From: Glandiceps talaboti
Taxonomy: Eukaryota; Hemichordata; Enteropneusta; Spengelidae
DNA: 64,000 nucleotides
Direction: 5' to 3'
Assembly (NCBI RefSeq): GCF_964340395.1
Contig: NC_135553.1
Location: forward strand, 17,759,501 to 17,823,500
Shown here: positions 35,857 to 46,899 of the stretch, one piece after another
Layout: each line of letters begins with the position of its first letter
How positions within the stretch are numbered: position 1 is the first letter of the stretch
The notes under the pieces: generated by a model
What the model was told of the DNA's origin: nothing
Seen by the model: the letters and a program-made list of their open reading frames with translations, nothing else
The model's database searches: none
Translations under genes and position numbers: made by a program

Positions 35857-38337
35857 GCCTGTCTGTCTGTCTGTCTGTCTGTCTGTCCGTTTGTCTCTAT
35901 GTCTACAATGTACTTACCTAGCTACTTACACAGCCCATACTAGATATTCTATTGTCTATAAAGGTTAATTCAGGAAATACGCACAATCTTAAATGAATGA
36001 TAAATAGAAATATTCCATTCAAGAAATGAATAGCTTCATACATACCCTTATTTTGGTCAAATGTTTCCTTGTGTTCGTCAATCTTGTCTTGGATGAGATT
36101 CATAAATTTGTCAGTTATTTCTCTCGCCATTTTCTCTCCACTGGTCAATGGAATGTAACGAAACAAGGGAATGAGATCGGCCAACAAACCACCACTAGAA
36201 TACACATCGATGAAGTCGTCAAGCATGCCCATTATCTTTTTCAATTCAGGGTCGTCTATGGCATACCTTGTTAAAGATAAAGAGATTGTTGTTTATATTC
36301 ATGCATGGAAATGGTGAAGTTATTGGTATCATCTATGGATAACTAGGCTAAATATCAATATTTGAATTTATGTTTTTTATTCACATTTCGTGAGGTAATA
36401 ATAAATAGACTTCGAGAAATGGACTTTTCATCGAAGTTTTTAGTATGACTGTGTTGATATATGAAATGGGTTTACGTCACACTGACAGTGACTATTTCCG
36501 CGTTGCTCAGCATATGCGTTATAACGGTCAAAATCAAAAACGGCGTTTTGTTGTAAGGTGCTAGAATTGATCAAATGCTCATTGACCAAGCTTTACAACA
36601 GGTTTATTCATAACGTAAGACAGATGTACTTCATATAATTATAATAAACAAACGTAACAGCTGTAGTCTATACATGCTCATTATGTCTTGAAGCTTTAGT
36701 TACTATGGTAACTGATATATAAGTATACACTAATTCAAATATCTGGTTAGTGTTGTTATTATATGTAGGTACTTTACTATTAGGATGACGTAAAGATTAC
36801 GATTATTACACATGAAGTGGTGACTTATTAATGTGTATGACTTAAAACAGAAGATACCAACCGTTTGCCAAACGATAGATCACAAATAACATTGGCAATC
36901 ATTGTAAATATCACGGGTGTTGGATCGAAGGGTTCTCCGGATCTAGTTTCAACAGTTTTTAACAATTGTGGAAGAGCATTCTCACTTATAGCTCTCTCTA
37001 ATCGCTCTCCACTGGCATAATTTCTGGAGTTGTAAAAAAGAAATACAATTCGACAAGAAAGAATTATTATACACATTAATTACAAACCGAAAAAAATGCA
37101 ATTACTAGTAGACTTCTCAATTAAAAGTGGTGGTTTGAAACGAAATGTGACAGTTTTCATATTTGTTTGTTTGTAGAATATACAGAGGCTTCGAGAGGGC
37201 CAATCTGTAAAATCTTGCCGTACTGCTTACTTTTCTACGATATTTCCATGCAGGAGTGAAGTCGGCGGCTACTATATCTTTCCCGCCTTCAGAATTCTTG
37301 CCCGCTAAAGAGATTCCCCTTAAAACAACAAAATGACTTAAAAGAATTTTTTTTTTAAAAGGTGATTTAAAAACTTGCCTTATTGCTTGGTATACTAGTT
37401 TCCTGTGATATTTACATGCAGGAGTGAGGTCGGCATAGACTATGTTTTTCCGGCCTTCGGAAAAAATGTCCACTAAAAAAGAGATTCCCGTCAGAAAATT
37501 AACACTACTGACACTCTAATACAATTAAACATATATTAAACGAATTGGTTTCTAAATAATGATGCCAGCTTGCTTGCTTTGATTACCGAAAATTACACAT
37601 GATAACACTGACCACAGCATCTTGTATCGATTAATTTCATCATCGAGACAACCCTGGGAACATCATTACAATCGATCAAACTGTTTGACAAAAAGTAAAC
37701 ATTTTGGCCAAAAATGACACATGTAACTAATTTACGGGTCATATCATCTTGTATCGAAACATCCCTAAAATATCAAGACCAATCATAAAAGTAGTAGTTT
37801 TTGGAACACAATATGTTTAAAATCTAACAGCATTTTTTAAAGAGTTGTTTTATATATCAATAATTTGAAAATCAGGTCATCAGCAATTGTTTACCCACAC
37901 ATCCCCAGAAACATACCCACTAAATTTCAGTGTCAAATACTTTTGGCGTGTAAGATTATTAAACCACAAACCATGTGTTTTTGTATATAATTTGCATATC
38001 AGTGATGGTGTCATGTGATGTTCGTGTGATACTTACATGAATAGATATAGGGTCGTCCAGCAAAGTCATTCTGTTTAGCGACAAGTGATTCTTTGACCAA
38101 CTTAATGTTATTTAGCACAACACAGTGAGCAAGTCCAATGTTCAGAGTGAATATATCGCCATACTTCTTAGATAATTTCGTCAAATTGGTATGTGGCTCG
38201 TTATTAATCACTGAAAATAGTCAAAGAAATAATAAACATCACTAAAAAATATGTATGGTTCCTTTCTACAAGTCCCATTACGTCATATATATGACTATGT
38301 TCGTTTATTTCAAATGTTAAGGCCTCGGCCCATGAAA

Positions 38338-38409
<72 letters not shown>

Positions 38410-38438
38410 CTGTTTATGTCACTGTATCTGTCTCTATC

Positions 38439-38497
<59 letters not shown>

Positions 38498-39925
38498 GAC
38501 GCCAAGTGAAAGTGGGTGTCTGGCAAAATATCTCTGTCTAAGTTAAAATGTAGGAAATAAAACCATATAGTTGTATAATAATGTATTGAGAGTAAAATTG
38601 GGGCATTGAAGACAGTTTTCAAGTACTCTATGGCATTCGATAATGTGGTTTAAAATTTCATGCCCATAATTACCCTTCTTCATGTTCATATTTTCATAAA
38701 AGAGTGCTTACTGTGGGAGGGGGACACCCCTCCCTCACCCTCCCACTAGCTATCATGCGGAATGCTGTTTCTGCCCAAATCAAGATTGAAAGAGAAAACT
38801 CTGTATGCTAAGTATTTACAAGTACATGTTACAGCCCGATGTGCGACCTTTTTCGCAAAGCCCACAGCTATTTGTAAAGACATTTCTCATTTTTATGTAT
38901 GGACGTAGCAGTTGATTTCCATTGTTAGTTTATTGTAGTGTGCCATAATGTATATCTTTGAAGTAGAGGGAGGGGGTGCTAAATGACACCTATTAAGATA
39001 TGAGTGTGAAATGGGGGGGGGGGGGGAGCTTTGAAAATGTAATTTCTCCCCAGGCCTCCCCTGCCGTAAATTCTGACCCCAGCCTAATATTTTTAAAAAA
39101 ATGACACTCGTCCTCTACTACAGTTACATCTTGTTCTTTTTTTTTACAATGCTGACACAAGCTGAAATCAATCTGGTACTGGTGGGTTCTATGACGACCT
39201 TTTTCAATGGCTAGTTTGTGACTTGAACAGCTTAGTTTGGCTAAGTCAAATTCAAATGTTGGTATGTCTATATATGAAAGGTACAGTTCTGGTTCCAGTA
39301 TTGACTTAAACGTAATCTACTTGATTGGTAGAGTGAAGCTGACCACTCCTGCCTGTAACCGTCTTGTAGCCTTGCAAGAAACAATTAAAACAATAAATCG
39401 GTATTTCCAACTTGTTGTTGTATCCAAACTACACCAAAACCATATCTAAATAACAATGCACGTAATTTCGTTGCCCATATAATCCTCCCAGCTAGCTAAG
39501 TCTAAAACTCTAAGCATCTCATAGCAACCCCAGGATAACGAGTGGTGTTCTTTTCTATAAGTTTCAACCAATATGAAATCCTATTGTGTTCCTCTGTGAC
39601 AGCTCCCTCACAGTATGGATACTGAGTGTTATATAGGAGAAACACTCATCATTGTAATGAATGACAAAGTAATGGTGACAATGTGAAACAATTGTTTATT
39701 GTGCAACTCTAGGGGTTTTCGAATGTATGGATGATGACAGATAAAAACTGAAAACTTACACATTGCACTGCCTATAACAGGCCATCCGATTGGTCCAGGG
39801 GGAAAACCATAGGGTTTGATCATTCCATGTAGGAGATGACATACCAACAGACCAAGCAGTATTAATAGAGCATATGTCGGATTTGATAGTATACTAAATA
39901 GATGGTCTATGATTGCAGAAATCAT
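33370..39925 (-). CDS. Cytochrome P450 gene D, complete (507 aa), C-helix Trp replaced
   Basis: Exons 1-9: 39760-39925, 38037-38210, 37379-37472, 36862-37023, 36046-36266, 35486-35605, 34788-35027, 34230-34328, 33370-33617; 1524 nt, stop TAA. Exon 4 has two extra codons (TVETRSGEP). Motifs PPGP, AGLDTT, EVMR, PERF and FSTGRRVCVGEALA with the haem-ligand Cys are kept. The C-helix reads P-A-C-K-Y-H-R: the Trp of WxxxR, which normally contacts a haem propionate, is Cys (codon 37414-37416, TGT against TGG). The residue before the I-helix is Leu (DIFLAGLDTT) where sisters have Gly. Exon 3 has a GC donor. The frame is open, so the gene may make protein with altered or weakened haem binding. Intron 1 holds a LINE relic shared with gene C; intron 6 holds a private MITE. 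Confidence 0.9.
35169..35320. mobile_element. MITE-like element with ~50-bp terminal inverted repeats, gene D intron 6
   Basis: CAAAATCCATGGTCAGCAG on the left and CTGCTGACCATGGATTTTG on the right. The arms continue through GTTGGTAGAATCTT. Absent at the same place in genes B and C. 152 bp, no coding potential. Confidence 0.85.
35762..35886. repeat. (TCTG)n microsatellite, gene D intron 5
   Basis: About 30 units with one or two variants. Gene C has only two to three units here (22446-22458) and gene B has TATG. Confidence 0.95.
37213..37308 (-). pseudogene. Relic second copy of P450 exon 3 (gene D)
   Basis: Reads NSEGGKDIVAADFTPAWKYRRK, keeping the Trp that gene D's working exon has lost, but bases near the donor are deleted and the phase no longer fits exon 4. 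Confidence 0.75.
38300..39560 (-). mobile_element. LINE relic in gene D intron 1, split by a later insertion
   Basis: 38300-38340 matches 24918-24955 and 39100-39560 matches 25225-25670 of gene C. Between them lie (CA)n, (TCTG)n and G/C-rich filler. The insertion in the same intron of two genes predates their split. Confidence 0.65.
38343..38498. repeat. (CA)n, (TA)n and (TCTG)n compound microsatellite
   Basis: CA run 38343-38391, TA run to 38409, TCTG run 38440-38498, gene D intron 1. Confidence 0.95.
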
Positions 39926-40347
39926 TTTGGCTGGAAAACAATGATAAAACAAGAATAACGTGAAGTGATTGATGATTTGCTTGTCAGTAAACCAACACAT
40001 TGGAAATGTTTCTGTTAATAAGCTTCTAAATAATTCTAGTACTCATTATAATTTTATATTTCAATGACTTTGCATCATTCACTTAAGGCGGCCCTTTTTA
40101 TTTTTCTGTTTCTCATCTCCCGACCGACCCTAATTTGCAGCTCCGACATCAGAAAAAAAAGTGTTTTTTGTTGTTGTTTTTTATTTCCGACCGACCCCTG
40201 AGCACAGCAAAATTGTAAGGTTCGATCGAACATCAAATGTTCCTCATGGCGTCTTAGACCAGTGTTCTGCCGAGGCCGCGACCTTGCAACATTGGCCCCC
40301 TAAAATTACAAATGACGCAATAATTTTCCCACCTTGTGTCGCTTTAA

Positions 40348-40695
40348 TTGGCGCAATCATTTTACGGCAAACATCAAAATTATCTAAGTCCAGGGCCAGG
40401 CCGGGGGACGTCAATCCCACAAAAAGTATACTCCGTAAGGGAAAGTTTTGTTGACATCATAAAAGATACAGTGACAGCGTGCAGTTCTATTGTTAACATA
40501 AAAAATGCCACAGAAAGATCAACTTTGATAAACCTACAAATTGAAACATTAGAGGGAGTAGATGAGACGTCGAATCGTCTCTCTTCACATGTTTTGTTTA
40601 CCGTTACTATTGTGACGTCTGACCTACTCACTGACGTGTGCGAAACACTGAACTTGCTACCGGAACATCTATCTGCCACAGCTCAGAAGCCTTAG
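40348..40695 (+). other. Unassigned 115-codon open frame
   Basis: An open frame of ordinary composition (contains KDTVTACSSIVNIKNATERS and DLLTDVCETLNLLPEHLSAT) in the leader intron of gene D, on the opposite strand. I recognise no family. A 99-codon frame overlaps it on the minus strand. Could be a transposon or exon relic or chance. No splice or promoter evidence. Confidence 0.25.
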
Positions 40696-40699
40696 TAAA

Positions 40700-41310
40700 C
40701 CAAATTTATGGGACAGGTTGTGATTTTAATTTGTTGATGGGTTAGATTAATGGAAACAAAATGAGTGCATGTGTATTTTGATTCCGAAAAAGTGTGAACC
40801 AATAGAAATACTCCGTATGTATTTGAAGGTTGACATCAGCGGAAGTAAACATATCTACCAGGTCATTCAAAGAGAACTGGGTCAGACGTCGCGACTCGCC
40901 AGCGTTCAATTGATGTCGAATTCACAATTTTCATTCACGCAAAATTATGTCATCATGATTCACGACTTTAATTTGTAAGCATTCATCAATTAAAAAAGAT
41001 GGGTTCACCATTCACATCGTGTGTTAAAATATTAACGATTCACCATTCAGGCGTAAAAAATAAACCGCTCCATTTTAGTACTGCAGACTGTGAGTAACCT
41101 GACCACTTTGACAAAGTAAATATCATCTGCAACCACAATGTGTCGTGCTTATTATTCGAAGGGGGGGGGGGGACCCCAACAACACTGACGTCAGCTAGCA
41201 ACGTAAGTATTAAGTCAGAACAAACAACTCGGGCAACTGAACTGAAAATATGGCTTATGGGGTCATATACTGTGTGCTATTGATAGAAATGAGTTCACAA
41301 TAACGTATAT
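40700..41310. other. Leader-intron flank of gene D
   Basis: No gene. 40830-40920 matches 29180-29260, and 41090-41270 matches 6430-6560 and 17650-17830. ATTCACCATTCA short repeats at 40970-41060. Confidence 0.5.
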
Positions 41311-41316
41311 ACATAA

Positions 41317-43235
41317 GGGACCGGTCAGTTTCTTCGGCCTGGGGGGGGGGGCGGCGGTGGATTCTTAAATTGGGCAGACAAAAAGTCACTGACCCCCCCC
41401 CCCCCCCATCTGTAAAATAAAAAACAGGCTCAGTGTGGACTGCTTGACTGTCTTGCATCTACTTTATAAGATCCTGGTATAGCACTATCATAATTGTTAT
41501 TATTGACTACACAGGGTAAATATATTCCAAAAGGAGTTTAATATCATCTTGACAGTGAAAGATATTGGAAAGTTTGAGCAGGGAATATGTATATCTCTTA
41601 TGGGGGGTCCTAGGCGGTCTCCCCCTAGAACCCCACGAGGTCTTTTATTCTGAAAAGTCAATTTTGAGATTATTCAGGCCCTTTCAGACAATAATTTCCA
41701 AGCTTTACAAGACAGCACCAACATGTGAAAAGAAAAAAATATATTTGAAATATTAAGTTTGATAGCATCTTGACAGTAAGAGGTAGGGGGAAGAGCTTGA
41801 GACTGGGACGTGCACACCTCATGTAGTGAGGGGGGGGGTTCCTAGGGGGTCTCCCCCTAGAAGTCCTGGAGGTTTTTTTACTCTGAAAAGTCAATTTTGA
41901 GACTATTCAGACCCTTTCAGACAATAATTTCCAAACTTTACAAGAAAGACAGCACCAACATGTAAAAAGCAACTACACAGGATTGAAATATTTTTGAAAT
42001 ATACTTTGATAGCATCTTGACAGTTAGAGGGGAAGAGCTTGAAACTGGGATATGTCCACCTCATGTGGGGGATCCAAAGGGGTCTCCCTCTAGAAGCCCT
42101 GGAGGATTTTTACTCTTAAAGCCAATTTTAGGCTATTCAGACCCTTTCAAGCAATAACTTAATCCATGCTTTACAAGACAGCACCATCAAGTATCAGAAA
42201 CTATTCTTTATAACTCACACAGGATTGAAATATGTTCTTAAAAAGTTAAATGGCATCATTATTTACATGTAGTAAAGGTCAGCACATATACTGGTAGTAT
42301 CATTGTTAGGGGAGATTTGGAGTTTAAGGCAATTTTAGACTACCTTGGCAAACATTTCACATCTTTAAAAGACTATCATCTCAAATTAGAATTGGGTGAA
42401 AATATTTAAGAAAAGTTTAATACCATTATGACTGTAAAAAGGTTGTTGGTGCATCTGAGTGTTGGTTGAATGCTTGAGTGACCTCGGGGGGTGAGGGAGT
42501 CCTTGGACGTTTTTCCCCCAGATCTGCAGTTTTTTGCTTCTATTAAGGCAATGTTTAGGTTATTCATAGCCTTTGAGGTAATATTTCCAAGCTTCGAATA
42601 GCTAACGCAAATGTAAGTTTTAAATGAGTTTCCCATGTCACATAAAAATTGCATGTATAGTAAATAAAGTCACCGGTATGTTAGAGAACTTTAGTTGGGC
42701 ATACCTAGTGTATAATAGAAACTGGAATCTGATTAGATGTGGTGATTTGTAGTGTCAATAACATGTAGTGTCCAAACAGAAAGTGTATTAATACCTTCTG
42801 ACAAGTTCATAGTGACGAGTAGGGAACATTTTAGATTAACTTCTTTTATAAACTATCTATGAAGATTACCATTACGAAACCTTCAAGTTCACTTTTGCCC
42901 CAAAGTGCAATATAAGTGAAGCATTGACTGTGAAACAGCCAAGCATTTACATGACATGTTCTGTAACTAGTGTGGTAGCTAGGTAATACATGTATATGTA
43001 TATTTATAGTTATGCTTGAACTAATAAGTAAGAATTCATGTAAGAAACAGGGAGAAAAACAAATATTTACATGTACCACATTTCAGACATCTTGCTATAT
43101 GCCATTGTAGAAAAGGGATTTTTTTCTTCTATCACAATCCAAAACACAATGACACCCCCCCCATCCACAATTTTGAAAACAGCATGACCCCCTCCCAATC
43201 CACCGGTCCCCCAGGCCGAAGAAACTGACCGGTCC
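41317..43235 (+). mobile_element. Harbinger-like non-autonomous DNA transposon, copy 2
   Basis: Co-linear with copy 1 over almost its whole length. It starts GGGACCGGTCAGTTTCTTCG after TAA (41314-41316). The right end AAGAAACTGACCGGTCC has lost the last C, and no TAA follows. In the leader intron of gene D. Confidence 0.8.
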
Positions 43236-43739
43236 TGTGACGAAAAGTATCTGAGCATAATAATGTTAAAGCTTGAATGAACAATAATAGACATACTGCA
43301 TAGATAATACATGTACTTCAACTTTCAAGCTTTCTAACACGAAATCTGTACGGTAGAAATTTCTGACAATTGACGTATAAGGTCCTAAGATTCTAGCAAA
43401 ACATAGTTAGAAAGAAATTGAAATTTACTATAAAAACCGCATGCTACGTTGATTTTATGTAGCCATACTGTACACTATCCAGGCGTATCGCTGCGATTGC
43501 GGGTGAACAAGGTAACCCCAATTGTCACGAGAGACGTTCTATTTGTTTTAAAAATACTGCAATTTTGTTCGTGCTACTTTAATTACGATAGTAGTTTCTA
43601 AAGACCATCTACATCTTGGCCAGCACCACATCAAGTACACGCGTGGTTAGTATCGTGTATATTGAAATCACCAGGTATTACATTTGTAACGAAATGAGAA
43701 ACCCCCTATCCCAATTCAAGGAACAGTTACGAAGCAAAT

Positions 43740-43800
43740 TGTAACACTGGTTAATAATAATAATAATAATAACTTTATTTGCCATGTGCCAAAAATAGCA
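43740..43800 (-). repeat. (AAT)n with likely LINE/SINE 3' tail
   Basis: On the minus strand ATGGCAAATAAAGTTATTAT runs into ATT triplets, a common tail of L2-type LINEs and their SINEs. Only the tail is recognisable. Confidence 0.4.
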
Positions 43801-43937
43801 TTGGAAATTGATTTTTCACACGAGCTCATAAAAGAAACAAATCGGGAATAAAACTGACAATAAAATAAGAAAGACACAACAGACAATAAAAAACACACAC
43901 GGTACTAAAATAAAATACAATATTAAGACAATAATAA

Positions 43938-44273
43938 TGCGCGAGTCAATGTAATGCCCGAGGGACCCCACCTCGGGTGATACAGGACAAATGTGGGGAA
44001 ATAGGTCGTGTTTTCCATGAAACAATGCCCGAGGGGGTGGGGCAATTGCCTCATATTGACCTCCCTAGTCATTTTCACGGACGTAAAAGAGTGGTTGTGT
44101 GTAAGTCAGATTTTTTTGGGGAAATGTTGGGAGTTTTACTTGTTTTAGGTGGGGATTTTCCAGAATGTCTTGCCCCAGGGGGTGGGGCATTTGACAAATT
44201 TTATAAGACTAATTTCGAAATCCCCCACTATGCCCCGAGGTGGGGAGGGTGGGGGTTGACATTGACTCGTGCA
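43938..44273. mobile_element. MITE-like element with TAA target duplication (336 bp)
   Basis: Termini TGCGCGAGTCAATGT and ACATTGACTCGTGCA are inverted repeats, and TAA flanks both ends (43935-43937 and 44274-44276). GC-rich inside with repeated CCCGAGG/GTGGGGC blocks. A 99-codon open frame across it is an artefact. Confidence 0.8.
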
Positions 44274-44760
44274 TAACACTTACACTGTACAGAATTATAA
44301 GGGACGGAAAAATATGTCAGAGTACGGGGCCATTGTAGGGTGATTTTAGGAATGTTACCGAATGACCCTGACCCGGTTATTAATTCAGTGTTCACCATTA
44401 CGTGCCATTGTAGTTTCTGTCTGAACACCAGCCCATTACAGCAGTACGTAGTGTTGTACGTTACTGTAGTACATTACAGTGGTCTTAGCTAAAGAATAGA
44501 CCCTAAACGTGTAGAGTCTATGGCTATTAAAAGTAAACGTTCTCATTTCATTGGTGAAGGCTACAGTATGCAGTATCCGTCAATGTTGTTTATTCAAGGA
44601 AATGATGAATGAAATCTATAACTTTTTATGGCTGTGATCGCTTGTTTATTTTACCACAGGGAACCTGCTGAACTCAATACCCTCCCCCGTTCGTGGTTTA
44701 AGCTTCTGACACTCTGACTACACTATAAAACGGTACATTGTAGATAGTTTACTAACATAC

Positions 44761-44910
44761 CTTGTTTGACCTTGTCCGTTGTCACTCCAGTGTGCCCTGT
44801 ATGCGAATAGACTGAATAGAGATTCAACTATGCAAACTGAACTTTAACCATGACATGTAGTGGTCACGTGATAATAACTTACATATATAGAGAATGACAT
44901 TATATTAGTT
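44761..44910 (-). promoter_or_regulatory. Probable 5'UTR exon and promoter of gene D
   Basis: Donor CAAG/GTATGT with GT at 44759-44760 and CACGTG at 44865-44870. The CRE-like site is degraded (TGACATTA near 44895). It lies 4.8 kb from the first coding exon, with two transposons in between. Confidence 0.5.
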
Positions 44911-45159
44911 TATGACTAATACTTAGGGCTAAGGCATTGGTTTCAGGGGCTGGAGGCTTTTTGGAAAATAAATTGTCGTATGCCAAAAGTGGGACAAATA
45001 TTTGCTGACCAACTCGAAGCAGAAGAAAAAATTGCTTCCATTGTATGAGCTACAATGTTGCGCTGCAATGTGTGTCTCTGGCGCAGACGTCTACGGCAGT
45101 GGCACCCAAACCTTTACAACACTGTAAGTCAGCGCGTGAAATATAGGGAGGGACACATT

Positions 45160-45830
45160 TTCTAATTAGATTAAATTACAAGCTGGGGTCCCCAAAGGAA
45201 CCCTTACAGGACTAGCTACTTTCCTCTGTATGCATATGATCAATGATGGAACTCATGAGATCACAGAGAGGGACGTGTAAGCCCTGAAGTTGGTCGATGA
45301 CCTGACCCATCTCTGAGTGCCTTTCAATGATATCCCACCGCAACTAGCTGGACAAGAACTTGCTCGGTTTAAATATGACAAACAATCTAAAATGGGATAG
45401 TTATATCAGTGGCATTAGTAAAACAGCAAGTGGACGATTATTCATTTTAAGTACTCTGAAAAGGTTTGGTTTAAAAACCAAAGGCCTCGTTATATTTTAT
45501 ATGGCTACATTAGACCGGACCTACTTTACAGCTACACAATTTACTTGAACATGATAGAAAAAAGCATGCAGAATAATCTTAGCCAACGACTACATTTCAT
45601 GCCAACAAGCTCTGCAGTCATGCAAACTCTAAGGGCTTAAACAAAGGCGTGATATCATATGTTTGAAATTTGCTAAATCCTTAAATAAATCCAAAGACTA
45701 TCACAACTGGTTTCCAAATCAACAAAATGGTGGAGATTTGCGTAATTAACATATGTTGTCAGTTCAAAGGGTGCGTACTCAAATGTATGCTAACAGTGCA
45801 ATCCCAAACATGATCAAATTATGGAATGAA
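45160..45830 (+). mobile_element. Degenerate LINE reverse-transcriptase fragment
   Basis: Across several frames: a KLVDDLTHL-like remnant of the F/YADD box near 45285-45310, then an open frame NNLKWDSYISGISKTASGRL, FILSTLKRFGLKTKGLVIFY, then a shifted RPDLLY-like piece. This order is that of CR1/L2-type ORF2. Many stops; dead copy. It abuts the hairpin element at 45859. Confidence 0.75.
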
Positions 45831-45858
45831 GAATAAAGCAATGTATAAATTGGTTTTT

Positions 45859-45895
45859 ACCTCCCGTAAGGGTACGGGAGGTATTAAAGGGGGAA

Positions 45896-45983
<88 letters not shown>

Positions 45984-46620
45984 CGTGTGTGTGTGTGTGT
46001 CTGTGTCATCATTTTCTAAAAATCGGCTTGCTCAATTGTAATGAAATTTGGGCTATATAATCTTTAGGGTAATAGCTAGACCTGATTAGGTTTTGAGCTA
46101 AATCTGTTAATGTTTAACTAGGGAAATTTGCATATAAATGAAATCGACTAATTAAGCAATATCTTAAGACTGCATACTTCAATTTCAATATAATTTAGTA
46201 CATTCGTTAAACATAACAACATACATTTGTCCTATAAAATTTATTGATGTACCTTACAGCATTAATGAATAATTTGCATAATTAATTATTTTTACCTCCC
46301 GTAAGGGTACGGGAGGTATTAAAAGGGGAAGGTTTGTCTGTGTGTCTGTCTGTCTGTCTGTCTGTGTGTCTGTGTCATCATTTTCTAAAGTTCGGCTGGC
46401 TCAATTGTAATGAAATTTGGAATATATAATCTTTAGGGTAATAGGTAGACCTGATTAGGTTTTGAGCCAGATCGGTTAATGTTTAATTAGAGAAATTTGC
46501 ATATTAATGAAATCAAATAATTAAGCAATATCTTAAGACTCCATACTTCGATTTCAATAAAAATTAGTATATTCATCAAACATAACAAAATACATTTGTT
46601 CATGTACTTTAAACTGTTAA
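45859..46620 (+). mobile_element. Hairpin-microsatellite-tandem-repeat element, two copies in tandem (H3, H4)
   Basis: A 24-bp hairpin of stem ACCTCCCGTA/TACGGGAGGT at 45859-45882 and again, identical, at 46294-46317. Each is followed by GGTATTAAA, TCTG repeats, TCATCATTTTCTAAA, GGCTGGCTCAATTGTAATGA and AT-rich units. H3 carries about 21 TCTG units (45899-45982); H4 carries only a few. Confidence 0.65.
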
Positions 46621-46731
46621 AACAATATGAATTAATATAATATAATTACGCTATATTAATTTGAGTAAACTCGGAAGGCTGCCCTCAGCGGCCGGTCACT
46701 GTCAATGGTTTTATGATGTTGCGTCCAGTCT

Positions 46732-46866
46732 GACGAGTATAAAGTTGGCTTCATATTCAGATTCAGCTAGCGTCATATTCAGCGCCATATCCAGCATCAG
46801 GTGCTTAATAAGACGCTCAATATGACGCTATCTGAATCTGAATCTGACGCCAACTTTATACTCGCC
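46732..46866. mobile_element. Long imperfect hairpin (~53-bp arms)
   Basis: Left arm 46732-46784 (GACGAGTATAAAGTTGGC...) pairs with right arm 46814-46866 (...GCCAACTTTATACTCGCC) with about five mismatches, around a loop of about 29 nt. Probably a small foldback/MITE. Confidence 0.75.
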
Positions 46867-46899
46867 GTTCTCGTCTGCCCAAATTAGCGGATCGAGCAG

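Noticed and set aside
35752-35943. Open frame of Val-Cys-Leu-Ser repeats (also at 38251 and 45826)
   Set aside because: TCTG tetranucleotide repeat, open by periodicity.
37213-37472. The two exon-3 copies as mutually exclusive exons
   Set aside because: The relic has a stop, shift or deletion in every gene and the wrong phase for exon 4; D's relic donor (GTAAGC after RRK) would also leave the wrong phase.
40380-40679. 99-codon minus-strand frame
   Set aside because: Mirror of the 40348-40695 frame; no motif and no splice signals.
43977-44276. 99-codon frame with Gly/Pro-rich ends
   Set aside because: Lies inside the 336-bp TIR element and is open because the element is GC-rich.
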